A stretch of DNA of 64,000 nt from CADEDH01 sp039029735 (lineage in GTDB: Bacteria; Actinomycetota; Acidimicrobiia; Acidimicrobiales; SZUA-35). Positions within the stretch are counted from its first letter, which is position 1; every line of letters begins with the position of its first letter. Where the stretch lies: positions 1-64,000 of the forward strand of contig JBCCFL010000033.1 of assembly GCA_039029735.1 (NCBI GenBank), written 5' to 3'. Made by a program: the position numbers and the translations under genes. This document shows positions 1 to 7,679 of this stretch, one piece after another. The notes under the pieces were generated by a model, which saw only the letters and a program-made list of their open reading frames with translations, did no database searches and was not told the DNA's origin.

Positions 1-159
1 GAACTCTTCGCCCGCTACGTCAAACCCCGCTTCCAAAACCTCGCCACCGGCCCACTCCGAGCAGAACACCGCTCCATCGGCGAATGGCAAGAACTCGGCG
101 ACCGCGTCGAAAAAGCAGTCCAAGCCGCCACCGACGCCCACCACAACCAAACCCAATAA
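1..159 (+). CDS. C-terminal fragment of a luciferase-like (LLM class) flavin-dependent oxidoreductase, 5'-truncated by the window edge
   Basis: Frame 1 is open from the first base to a TAA at 157-159 and gives 52 residues. The start reads ELFARYVKPRFQ, which matches the usual C-terminal end of luciferase-like monooxygenases (an LFARYVMPxFQ-type motif); this is family knowledge applied to a short piece. The catalytic barrel lies upstream of the window. Codon use is odd: all five Gln codons are CAA, all five Glu codons GAA and both Lys codons AAA, whereas the following genes strongly prefer CAG, GAG and AAG. That suggests a recently acquired gene or an island boundary. Assignment rests on about 12 residues and is moderate. 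Confidence 0.6.
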   Translation, partial: ELFARYVKPRFQNLATGPLRAEHRSIGEWQELGDRVEKAVQAATDAHHNQTQ

Positions 160-258
160 CCAAAGCCGCACCAGTCACCGGTCCATCGGTCACGGGTCGG
201 TCCGGGGTCGCCGCGCACGACAGCGCTGCGGGCCCGGGCCGCTCAGGTGATCGCCTGC

Positions 259-1425
259 TCAGCTGATCACGAAGGCCTGATTGGTGCCGTCGTGGCAGTC
301 CCAGAGGTGGAAGATGCCGCCCGAACTCTGGGAGCCGGCCTGCACGTCAACACACCGACCGCTGTTGCGGCCAACGATCTCGACACCTCCAGACACATGG
401 GATCGGATCACGAACAGCTGGCTGTTCGTGCCGTCGCACCCGTCCTGGATCACCGCTGAGCCCGCCGTACGTCCCGCCACGTCGAGGCACTTGCCCGAGT
501 GCGCCACCCGCAGCCGCGAATAGCTGGTGGTGACCCGCTCGAGCTCCCAGGCCTGATCCGCCCGGTTGGCGCACGGTTCCTGCACCACCCGCGCGCCGTC
601 GGCCGTGGAGCCTCCGGCCACCGTGAGGCACATCCCCGAGTGCACGACCTGGAACCGCTGCCCCTGTGGGGCGACTGTCGTGGTGGTCGTGGTCGTTGTC
701 GTGGTTGTGGTGGTGGTTGTGGTCGTCGTTGTGGTGGTGGTCGTTGTGGCCCTGGTGGTGGGCGCCACCGTGGTTGGAGCAAGCGTTGTGGTTGCGGCCG
801 TGGTCGTCGTGGTGGAGCTCCCGTCCAGCTCGGTCGACGACGTGGACGTCGACGCGTCGGAGGAGGGCGAGACATCGGGACGAGGCTCGGTGGTGGCGGT
901 CAACGCCGGTTCGAATCGCGGAGGCGCCACCGTGGTGTCGCCTCCAGTGAGGGGGCTCGTCGGATCGGAGCTGTCGTCGACCACGGCCTGCGACGCCTCC
1001 TCCACCCCGCCGGTGCCTGGGGCGGACTGATCATCGGGAGCATCAGGAGCGTCGGTCGCTGTGTTGGCGTCAGCGGCTTCGGTCGCGTCGGCTGCCGGTG
1101 CAGCCGGGGCGGCGTCCACGGTGCTGTCGTCGCGGTAGAGGTAGCTGAGCCCCACCGAGGCAGCGACGAGCGCGCCCACGATCACGAAGGCTGTGGCCCG
1201 GGCCCACGGGCCGAGCTGCGGGCCGGACGGATCGGGCTCGGTGTCGACGAACGGGCCAGCGCCCAGTTCTGAAGGGCTGAACGGAGCGTCGTCGAGAAGC
1301 GCAACGCTGCCCGCAGCCGGCTCGGCCGTGCTCGGGTCGCGGTCATTCGGCGGAATGCGAATCGCATCGTGCACCTGCTCCTGCACGCCACCGAGAGTAG
1401 CCCCGCCACACGAAACCGGAACCAT
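259..1425 (-). CDS. Membrane-anchored protein with poly-threonine stalk and C-terminal ricin B-type lectin domain
   Basis: 388 residues. An N-terminal cytoplasmic stretch is followed by one membrane segment at about residues 77-96 (ATAFVIVGALVAASVGLSYL), an Ala/Asp/Thr-rich linker, a run of about 25 consecutive threonines, and a C-terminal lectin-like domain of about 130 residues. The lectin part has beta-trefoil units with HSGKCLDVAG and NSGRCVDVQAG followed by CDGTNSQLF and CHDGTNQAF, which resemble the QxW repeats of ricin B (RICIN/CBM13). It probably displays a carbohydrate-binding head outside the cell on a stiff, possibly O-glycosylated stalk (inference). The start is uncertain: a GTG at 1372-1374 (minus strand) is an alternative, and neither start has a strong ribosome binding site. 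Confidence 0.8.
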   Translation of the reverse strand: MVPVSCGGATLGGVQEQVHDAIRIPPNDRDPSTAEPAAGSVALLDDAPFSPSELGAGPFVDTEPDPSGPQLGPWARATAFVIVGALVAASVGLSYLYRDDSTVDAAPAAPAADATEAADANTATDAPDAPDDQSAPGTGGVEEASQAVVDDSSDPTSPLTGGDTTVAPPRFEPALTATTEPRPDVSPSSDASTSTSSTELDGSSTTTTTAATTTLAPTTVAPTTRATTTTTTTTTTTTTTTTTTTTTTTTVAPQGQRFQVVHSGMCLTVAGGSTADGARVVQEPCANRADQAWELERVTTSYSRLRVAHSGKCLDVAGRTAGSAVIQDGCDGTNSQLFVIRSHVSGGVEIVGRNSGRCVDVQAGSQSSGGIFHLWDCHDGTNQAFVIS

Positions 1426-1479
1426 GACGCACCAGCTTGTACCGCCACCAGGGAGGACTCCCCTGCTGGCGGTGCGTGA

Positions 1480-1869
1480 TCAGTAGGTGGGCGGCGGAAC
1501 CGGCGGCATCTGAGGGGGTGGCTGGGCGGCGGACGGCACCTCGGCCCGAAACGCCTTCACCACCCCGACCACCGAGGCGGCGATCAGGAGCCCCAACAAC
1601 AAGATGAAGATCAGCACCGCCGGGAGCGGGTTGAACTCACCTTCGTCGCTGAGCAGGATCATGGCGAGGAGCAACGGGATCCAGATGGCAAACAGCAGGA
1701 TCCAAAGCACCGACGAGATCGCAGCGTGGCGACGGGCCAACGACCCCTCACGCTTCCGGTAGGCGAAGAAGATCGCAATCGGCAGCAGCGCCCCCACACC
1801 AACGAAGCCACCCGCCCACGCGAGCGCTGCCATCGCCCGATCGGTGCCATCCAATGCCCGTACCGCCAT
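1480..1869 (-). CDS. Small multi-spanning membrane protein, DUF4870-like
   Basis: 129 residues from the chosen ATG. TDRAMAALAWAGGFVG is followed by a hydrophobic helix, a short basic turn with RRHA, two further helices, and a Pro-rich tail (QPPPQMPPVPPP). This order of AALAHxGG, turn with xRRHAxxA and paired helices is typical of DUF4870/Tic20-like membrane proteins of unknown function. The frame stays open upstream, so an ATG at 1929 would overlap the divergent dioxygenase gene; the internal ATG just before the conserved motif is preferred. No partner is evident nearby. Confidence 0.6.
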   Translation of the reverse strand: MAVRALDGTDRAMAALAWAGGFVGVGALLPIAIFFAYRKREGSLARRHAAISSVLWILLFAIWIPLLLAMILLSDEGEFNPLPAVLIFILLLGLLIAASVVGVVKAFRAEVPSAAQPPPQMPPVPPPTY

Positions 1870-1915
1870 GGCCGCCGACGGTACCAGCGCTACCACCCAG
1901 CGGTCGGTATGAGCG

Positions 1916-2749
1916 ATGATCAGGATCATGGAGCTCACCAGGATCGACGCCCGCACCGTGTCCGAGTGGAACGAGGTGTGGGAGGTGATCGATCGTGACG
2001 GCGGCGTGATCGCCGAGCACTTCGTGGCTCCCGACCTGCTGGCCCGGCTCAACGCCGAACTCGGCCCGCTCGTCGATGCGCATCACCCCGGTAGCACCAC
2101 TGACGGGTTCTGGACCGAGTTCCACGGCACCGAGACAAAACGCGTGACCGGGCTGGCCACGGCCTCGGATGCCTGGGTGGAGCTCCTCGGCGACGAGCGA
2201 TACCTCGCCATGGGCGACCGCTACCTCGGAGCCGGTGACTACTGGCTCAACACGGGGCAGCTGATCTGCATCGGGCCGGGCGAGACCGAGCAGTTTCTCC
2301 ATCGTGACGAGCTGAACTGGCCCGAGGCCAGGCGTGAGAGCCAGATCACGGTGACGGCCATCTTCGCCCTCACCGATTTCACCGAGGCCAACGGGGCGAC
2401 GGTGATCGCGCCTGGTTCCAACCACTGGGAGGGGACGCTGCCCCCGGTGCCCGACGGCTCGACGTGTCGGGCCACGATGCCCGCCGGCTCAGCACTGCTC
2501 TACGACGGCAAGGTGATCCACGGCGGTGGGGCGAACACAACCGCCGACGAGTGGCGCATCGGGCTCCACGCTGGCTTCTGCTGCGGCTGGCTCCGCCCGG
2601 AGGAGAACCACCAGCTCACGATGCCGATCGATCGAGCCCGGGAACTGCCGGAGCGCGTGCAACACCTCCTCGGCTTCCGCTCCTACAGCCCTCGATCGGG
2701 TGCGCGCCTCGGCCTCGTGGACTACGACGACGCCGCACGCCTGCTGTGA
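1916..2749 (+). CDS. Phytanoyl-CoA dioxygenase (PhyH) family Fe(II)/2-oxoglutarate oxygenase
   Basis: 277 residues, normal for the family. The metal-binding facial triad is visible: FLHRDELNWPEA supplies His-x-Asp, and VIHGGGANTTADEWRIGLH supplies the distal His and the Arg that binds 2-oxoglutarate. PhyH-type enzymes hydroxylate acyl-CoA-like or small-molecule substrates; the substrate cannot be told from sequence. A second ATG at 1928 is an equally likely start, since neither has a good ribosome binding site. The gene stands alone, facing away from the DUF4870-like gene with almost no gap, and converges on the nitronate monooxygenase gene. Confidence 0.82.
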   Translation: MIRIMELTRIDARTVSEWNEVWEVIDRDGGVIAEHFVAPDLLARLNAELGPLVDAHHPGSTTDGFWTEFHGTETKRVTGLATASDAWVELLGDERYLAMGDRYLGAGDYWLNTGQLICIGPGETEQFLHRDELNWPEARRESQITVTAIFALTDFTEANGATVIAPGSNHWEGTLPPVPDGSTCRATMPAGSALLYDGKVIHGGGANTTADEWRIGLHAGFCCGWLRPEENHQLTMPIDRARELPERVQHLLGFRSYSPRSGARLGLVDYDDAARLL

Positions 2750-2789
2750 TCCGTGGGTGAGTCGGAGCCAGGATGGGTGCGGGGCCGCC

Positions 2790-3929
2790 CTACCGAGCAG
2801 TGGCTGACACGCTCGGATCCACCCGTCCGAGGATCGATCGAGCGTCGGCCACCATCGCAGTGATCACGTCTCCAGCCGACGGCACATCGGAGAGTTGCCC
2901 CACGGCGGCTCCGGCGTAGAGCGGTTGCAACTGGTCGTCGTCGAGCCGCTTGGCGGCCCCGAACACGTCGGAACCGGCTGCGGCCTGCAGCAGGCCCGGG
3001 AGCGCCTCGGCGCCCGACGCCGCCCACTCCTCAGTGAACTCCGACCGCAGCATCCGAGCCCACTGCCCAGTGAAACCGTCGGTCAGCGTGGTGGTGCGGT
3101 CGCCGCTGGTGAGGCGTTGTTTCCACATCTCGGCCGCACCGGATTCTCGGGTGGCGACGAACCGGGTACCGCACAGCGCACCGTCGGCACCGAGCGCCAT
3201 CATTGCCGCCAGCCCGCGGCCGTCGACCACGCCACCGGATGCGAGCACTGCGACGTCAGCTCCCACCGCGTCCACCATGCGGGGCACGAGCACGAGCGAC
3301 GAGGCGCCCTCGGCCTCGGTCCGGTCGAGCTTGGCGCCAAAGCTTCGGTGCCCGCCGGCCTCGTTGCCTTGGGCGGCGACCACGTCCACCCCGTTGGCCA
3401 CTGCGGCGCGGGCGTCGTCGACCGTGGCGACCATCGAGACCACCTTGGTGCCGACAGCGTGGAACCGCTCCACGAGGTCGGCCTCCGGAACGCCCAAACC
3501 AGCGGAGAACACGGGCACCCGTTCCTCGATCATGACGTCGAGCGCAGCGTCCACCAGGTCGGGCGATGCCGCCGGCCGGTCGAGGGTGGGCGCGAGGTCG
3601 AAGCGGGGCCGGAACCGGTTGAGCACCGATTGGGCCCCACGCACCACGTCGTCTGGAATCTGCTCCGGATCGGGCGAGACCCGCACGTCGTCGTGAAGCC
3701 AGATGTTCACTCCGAACGGCTTGTCGGTGGCGTCACGCACCCGCCTGATGGCGGCGCGCACGTCGTCGGGCAGGAGACGGAGGGCCGCCATGACACCGAG
3801 CCCTCCGGCGTTGGACACCGCCGCCACCAGATCCGGCACGGCGACGCCGGCCATGCCCGACTGCATGATCGGCGCATCGATCGACAACACCTCACGCAGG
3901 CGAGGGCTCAGCACATCGTCTCCGGCCAT
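2790..3929 (-). CDS. Nitronate monooxygenase (2-nitropropane dioxygenase-like) family flavoprotein
   Basis: 379 residues of FMN-binding TIM barrel. The N-terminus has APIMQSGMAGVAVPDL with SNAGGLGVMAA, and the middle has AQGNEAGGHRSFG, the hallmark loop of NMO proteins that carries the catalytic His region. ASGGVVDGRGLAAMMALGA is the phosphate-binding part, followed by GTRFVATRES. Family members oxidise alkyl nitronates such as propionate-3-nitronate; some act instead as enoyl-ACP reductase-like enzymes, so the substrate is open. It may be read with the membrane protein and Rieske genes upstream on the same strand (gap of 42 bp). Confidence 0.85.
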   Translation of the reverse strand: MAGDDVLSPRLREVLSIDAPIMQSGMAGVAVPDLVAAVSNAGGLGVMAALRLLPDDVRAAIRRVRDATDKPFGVNIWLHDDVRVSPDPEQIPDDVVRGAQSVLNRFRPRFDLAPTLDRPAASPDLVDAALDVMIEERVPVFSAGLGVPEADLVERFHAVGTKVVSMVATVDDARAAVANGVDVVAAQGNEAGGHRSFGAKLDRTEAEGASSLVLVPRMVDAVGADVAVLASGGVVDGRGLAAMMALGADGALCGTRFVATRESGAAEMWKQRLTSGDRTTTLTDGFTGQWARMLRSEFTEEWAASGAEALPGLLQAAAGSDVFGAAKRLDDDQLQPLYAGAAVGQLSDVPSAGDVITAMVADARSILGRVDPSVSATAR

Positions 3930-3971
3930 GCCCGCACCGTAGCCGCAGAGCTGGAGCGCCTCGATCTGGCC

Positions 3972-4721
3972 TCACGTCGATGCCGCCTCCCCGGGTTTGG
4001 ACCGCGTGGCCCGGCGCCGCCAGAGCCAGCCCGCAATCGACCACGGCACGACGCCCCCACCACCCCACGGCAGCCCGTAGGTGGGGCCTGCGGTTGCGAT
4101 GCCGAACCACTCCGACTCGGCGTCGCGCCGAATCGCTTCCCGTAGCTCGGCCTCGTCGTGCGAGGAGAGCGGTTGGTTGGTCACGATGTCGACGGCTGCC
4201 AGCGACTTCGGATTGGCAAGTCCGAAGTTGGACTCGGCGAGCACCCCGACGACCCCGGCCACGCTGGGATGGATCCCGACACTCGCCACTGGGGCAAGCT
4301 GGTCGTGGAGCGTGGTGTGCACCGTGAGTTCCAGATCGTCATACACGTTGGCCCCGATGGACCGGTCGGCTCGCTCGAACGTGACCGAGCGCGTCGATCC
4401 CGTCTGACGCGCAACCCCCGTCCCGACGTAGAGCGGACCCACCAGATAGACACGAGCAACGACGACAACCGTGTGGCGGTCCAGGTTGTGATAGTCGGCG
4501 ATCCCGTCCTGCCCGTACACCCGGTCGGCCGTACCGAAGCCGAGTCCGATCTGATCACCAGTTTCGAACTCGTTGTTCGGGTGGTATTGAGCCGTGACCA
4601 CCACCGGGCCCCACACGTGGACCCCGAACAGACCGCCGAGCAACACCAGCCCGATGAAGAGACGCCGCCGGCGGGCCCGAAACCGTCGGATCGCTGCGGC
4701 GGCCCGTTTCAGCTGCGCCAC
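3972..4721 (-). CDS. Single-pass membrane protein of unknown function
   Basis: About 249 residues. A very basic N-terminus (AAAAIRRFRARRRR) leads into one membrane helix (LFIGLVLLGGLFGVHVWG). The long extracytoplasmic domain that follows is rich in beta-type sequence and contains an amphipathic stretch with SSHDEAELREAIRRDAESE. The C-terminus has a second short hydrophobic segment (GGVVPWSIAGWLW) before a basic tail. No family was recognised. The GTG at 4719-4721 overlaps the end of the Rieske gene by 13 bp; a longer start at a GTG ending at 4781 would overlap by 73 bp. The tight overlap suggests co-transcription with the TetR-Rieske pair. Confidence 0.6.
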   Translation of the reverse strand: MAQLKRAAAAIRRFRARRRRLFIGLVLLGGLFGVHVWGPVVVTAQYHPNNEFETGDQIGLGFGTADRVYGQDGIADYHNLDRHTVVVVARVYLVGPLYVGTGVARQTGSTRSVTFERADRSIGANVYDDLELTVHTTLHDQLAPVASVGIHPSVAGVVGVLAESNFGLANPKSLAAVDIVTNQPLSSHDEAELREAIRRDAESEWFGIATAGPTYGLPWGGGGVVPWSIAGWLWRRRATRSKPGEAAST

Positions 4722-5779
4722 GGTGCGGGAGTGTCGACTCTCAGCTGGGATGTTGACTCGATCTGTTCTCGCTCGAGCCACTCGACGTGGATGCGTCGGA
4801 ACTGGTTCGGGCCCCGGTCAGCAACCACCGACACCGGCGTATCCATCTCGCTCGCCGATGTGAGCAACCCCACAGTGCCCAGCTTGTCCTCACGATTCAG
4901 CTGCCGCCCCCACAGTCGGACCGCCGTGGTGGGCACACGGCTGGCCACAACCGGATGAATGAGTGCCGTGGTGAACCAGGTTCGGCGCTCGTCGAGCGGG
5001 GTGGCGGCGCCGACAACCCCCACGACAGCGCCACTGTCGAGTGGCTCGTGGTACCAGACCACACCGCCCATTCGGTAGTGCCATCGGCGCTCGGCATGGA
5101 CCGGAGAGCCGTAGCGACGGCGGAGCCACCGGTCGAGGGTGCCGGACGGCGCGTCGTAGCCGTCGAACAACTCAGTGCCCCAGGGCGAGTCAGGATCCCA
5201 GCGGCAGGTGACTTCGCGTCGATCGTCGGACACGCTCACGAGCTGTCGGGGCACGAGGGGCGTCGAGACTCCGATCGTGCTCGTGTGGAGGAAATACAGG
5301 TTCGACTCGTCGAACGCGTTCTCGACGACGTTCACGAACTCGGCATCGAGCACCTCGGACGGACTCGTGAGCAACGTGTTGGTGCGGTCCAGAATGGGGA
5401 TGTGGGGGGCCGGCTCATCGGGCGCATGGGTCGTGCTGGGCCAGACCCAGACGGCTCCCTGCTGCTCGGCGATCGGAAAGGCATCAACGCACGCCGATCT
5501 GGGGATTGCCAGGTCGGCTGGCTGCGAGGGGATCTGCACGCAGGCGCCGGTGGCATCGAACCGCCACCCGTGAAACGGGCATTGCAACGAGTTGCCCACG
5601 ATCGTTCCTTCGGCCAGGTCGGCACCGCGGTGTGGGCACGCTGCGCCGAGTGCGCGGACCGCGCCGTCGGATCCCCGGTAGAACGCGATCTGTTCCCCGC
5701 AGATCGTTCTGCGAACAGGCGCCTGCGCCACCTCGGACGACCACATCGCGAGATACCAGGCCCGACGTACGTGGCTCAT
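4709..5779 (-). CDS. Rieske [2Fe-2S] aromatic-ring-hydroxylating oxygenase-like protein
   Basis: 356 residues, similar to vanillate demethylase-type oxygenase subunits. The Rieske centre is intact: Cys48-Pro-His50 and Cys67-Pro-Phe-His70. In the catalytic domain the expected pattern is D-x-x-H-x4-H; here it reads FDESNLYFLHTSTIG, so the first iron-ligand His is replaced by Asn160 while His165 is present. The mononuclear iron site may therefore be altered or lost. The gene starts inside the last codons of the TetR gene (ATGA overlap, 5776-5779), so both are probably co-expressed and autoregulated. Natural substrate and reductase partner are unknown. Confidence 0.8.
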   Translation of the reverse strand: MSHVRRAWYLAMWSSEVAQAPVRRTICGEQIAFYRGSDGAVRALGAACPHRGADLAEGTIVGNSLQCPFHGWRFDATGACVQIPSQPADLAIPRSACVDAFPIAEQQGAVWVWPSTTHAPDEPAPHIPILDRTNTLLTSPSEVLDAEFVNVVENAFDESNLYFLHTSTIGVSTPLVPRQLVSVSDDRREVTCRWDPDSPWGTELFDGYDAPSGTLDRWLRRRYGSPVHAERRWHYRMGGVVWYHEPLDSGAVVGVVGAATPLDERRTWFTTALIHPVVASRVPTTAVRLWGRQLNREDKLGTVGLLTSASEMDTPVSVVADRGPNQFRRIHVEWLEREQIESTSQLRVDTPAPWRS

Positions 5780-6411
5780 TGCCTCTCCTGCATGTTCCGA
5801 GCCGCCTTCGGCAACGGCTCCCCGAGCGCCCGGAGCATCGACCGACCGATTTCAACCGCGTCGTCGGGGCGACGACCGGGCAAACCGAGTTCGCGCATCA
5901 GCTCGTTGGACTCTGCGAGGCACATCAATCCGTAGGCCACCCGGTCGCAGTCGCCGGAACTCGACGTCGGGTAGAGGTCCGCAAGATGGGCTGCCAGCTC
6001 ACCTCGGAAGCGGACGTAGACGTCGACCAGCACGGCCCGCGTCTGTTCATCCCGGGTAGCGGCGTCTTGCAGGGCCGGGAAGATGCCGTCGTCGCGGCTG
6101 ACCATGTCGGTGAACCGTCCGCCGAACAGCACGTCGAGCAGTACCCCCTCGTCACCGTCGGCGAGCGCGCCGAGCGCCCCTTCGAGAGCGGCGTCATAGC
6201 GGGCAAGTACATGCAACACGAGTGCCTCGACCAGACCAGCCCGGGATCCGAAGTGGTGCAACAGAAGGGGTTGGCTCACTCCCGCCCGAGCAGCGATCCG
6301 CCGCATCGAACTGCCGGCGAGACCGTGGGCCTGAATCGCAGCAGCGAATCCGTCGAGGATCTCCCCTCGTCGCTCTGCGGACAGATCGCGCCGTTGTGTC
6401 GCCTGCTTCAT
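5776..6411 (-). CDS. TetR/AcrR-family transcriptional regulator
   Basis: 211 residues. The N-terminal helix-turn-helix is typical: RRGEILDGFAAAIQAHGLAG, then MRRIAARAGVSQPLLLHHFG and SRAGLVEALV. The C-terminal half is the variable ligand-binding and dimerisation domain. It is the first gene of a minus-strand unit with the Rieske gene and diverges from the membrane protein gene at 6477. The 65-bp gap between them holds two copies of an 11-bp repeat that are the obvious operator candidates. By analogy with the family it would repress both directions until a hydrophobic ligand binds. Confidence 0.88.
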   Translation of the reverse strand: MKQATQRRDLSAERRGEILDGFAAAIQAHGLAGSSMRRIAARAGVSQPLLLHHFGSRAGLVEALVLHVLARYDAALEGALGALADGDEGVLLDVLFGGRFTDMVSRDDGIFPALQDAATRDEQTRAVLVDVYVRFRGELAAHLADLYPTSSSGDCDRVAYGLMCLAESNELMRELGLPGRRPDDAVEIGRSMLRALGEPLPKAARNMQERQ

Positions 6412-6424
6412 GATTGGTAGCTTA

Positions 6425-6454
6425 TCAATCGATCAGTACCTGATCAATCGATCA
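6425..6454. promoter_or_regulatory. Probable TetR operator region between divergent genes
   Basis: Two identical copies of TCAATCGATCA lie at 6425-6435 and 6444-6454, 19 bp apart. Between them GATCAG (6431-6436) and CTGATC (6440-6445) form an inverted repeat with a 3-bp spacer. The stretch is AT-rich against a GC-rich background and sits directly before the TetR start (6411) and the membrane protein start (6477). Binding by the neighbouring TetR protein is inference. Confidence 0.6.
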
Positions 6455-6476
6455 ATATCTCAGGAGGATCGGCGGA

Positions 6477-7166
6477 TTGCTTGCGACGCTCGTGCAGGTG
6501 GCAGCACTCGGCGTGGCCGGGATCGATCCCGTCGGGGCAGCACTCCTGCTGTCGGTCATCAGCAGCGGTGGATCGCGTGCGAGCGTGCTCGCATTCAGCA
6601 CTGCCGCACTGGTCACGACCGTCGCCTCGGGAGTGATCCTCGCCATCGTGGGGCGCGGCCTCCTCGATCAACTGACACAACTCATCCCATCGGCTCAGAG
6701 CGCAGTGTGGGCCTGGGTCGAGGGCGTCGCCGCTGTTGCGATCCTGGTCTGGCTCGCTCGACGGCGCCGGCCCTCAGCGGGACCGGCCACGGCCGACCAG
6801 CCCCGGTCGGCGGCGCCGGGCAGCCTCATCGGCTACGGGGCAGCCGGTGCGTTGTTCTCCATCACCTCGGTGATCGATCCCACCTTCGTTGCCACGGCGG
6901 CGGTCGCTGGTCCAACGGCCACCGTCACCACTCTCATCGCTGCGTTCACCATCTGGACGATGATCAGTCAGCTCATGCTCTTCGGGCTCGCAGCGGCGTT
7001 CGTCGCCAACGTGCACCAGCCGCTCGTCAGGCGGATTCGCACACTCATCGCTCGACTCCGGCCAGTGCTGTCGGGCACCGTTGGTGGTGTGGCGTTGGTC
7101 ATGGCCGCGGTTCTGCTCTTGGACGCAGTCTGGTTCGCTGCGACCGGTCGCTATCTCCTCGAGTAG
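6477..7166 (+). CDS. Six-helix membrane protein, GAP/Sap (LysE-related) type
   Basis: 229 residues with about six hydrophobic helices in two groups of three, joined by a basic and Pro-rich loop (LARRRRPSAGPATADQPR). Helix 1 carries GIDPVGAALLLSVISSGG and helix 4 SIDP-like SVIDPTFVATAA, the paired D-P motifs seen in LysE-superfamily and GAP (Sap, sulfolipid-addressing) proteins. Such proteins move small molecules or lipids across the membrane. The start is TTG, supported by a strong AGGAGG at 6462-6467, 9 bp upstream. Its divergent position to TetR suggests it exports the TetR ligand. Confidence 0.65.
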   Translation: MLATLVQVAALGVAGIDPVGAALLLSVISSGGSRASVLAFSTAALVTTVASGVILAIVGRGLLDQLTQLIPSAQSAVWAWVEGVAAVAILVWLARRRRPSAGPATADQPRSAAPGSLIGYGAAGALFSITSVIDPTFVATAAVAGPTATVTTLIAAFTIWTMISQLMLFGLAAAFVANVHQPLVRRIRTLIARLRPVLSGTVGGVALVMAAVLLLDAVWFAATGRYLLE

Positions 7167-7174
7167 CGACCAGG

Positions 7175-7190
7175 GGTGCCTCCTGGCACC
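7175..7190. terminator. Possible bidirectional terminator hairpin
   Basis: GGTGCC (7175-7180) and GGCACC (7185-7190) form a perfect 6-bp stem with a 4-base loop in the 30-bp gap between two convergent genes. There is no T-run on either side, so it may be only a weak or Rho-assisted terminator. Confidence 0.4.
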
Positions 7191-7196
7191 GATCGA

Positions 7197-7646
7197 TCAC
7201 GCACTCCTGGTGGCGAGCTCGGCGAGGGCCGCCCGCAGCTCGTCGAGCGATCGCACCAGCGTGTCGAGCGAGCGCTCCAGCATCAGATTCACCACCTCAT
7301 CGTCGAACCGCCGGCGCCAGTCGGTGTGGATCCCGATGATGTGTTTGCCATGGCCGTAGGCGTAGCCGATTTCCCAGGCCGTGCCGTCGTCGGTGGTCAC
7401 GCCGTTGAGGCTCGCCACCACCACCGAGCACGCATCGATGGCGGCGACGTTGGTGGTGAAGATCTCGCCGACGTTGTCGCTGGTCTTCGGCGGGTTGTCG
7501 CGGTGGGGCAAGAACGTCGGAAACCCGGCGGCCGCCACGGCCTGCTCCACCGTCTCGATCCACCACCGCTCCCCTTCGTCGAAGAGCGGCCCGGCCACGT
7601 ACACGGGCCGGGTCGGATCGGGACGGAGGTCGGATTGAGGATCCAT
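7197..7646 (-). CDS. Nucleoside 2-deoxyribosyltransferase family protein
   Basis: 149 residues. The N-terminal motif RPVYVAGPLFDEGERWW and the later SVVVASLNGVTTDDGTAWEIGYAYGHGKHIIG match the nucleoside 2-deoxyribosyltransferase (Nuc_deoxyrib_tr) fold. The Glu of WEIGYA is the usual catalytic nucleophile and the Asp of the DDGT segment helps bind deoxyribose. The family exchanges bases between deoxynucleosides or hydrolyses damaged nucleotides. No purine-salvage genes are adjacent, so the physiological role is open. The ATG start places the motif about 13 residues in, normal for the family. Confidence 0.85.
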   Translation of the reverse strand: MDPQSDLRPDPTRPVYVAGPLFDEGERWWIETVEQAVAAAGFPTFLPHRDNPPKTSDNVGEIFTTNVAAIDACSVVVASLNGVTTDDGTAWEIGYAYGHGKHIIGIHTDWRRRFDDEVVNLMLERSLDTLVRSLDELRAALAELATRSA

Positions 7647-7679
7647 GGCCCGAATCTACGGGCCATGGATCGGGGCCGT

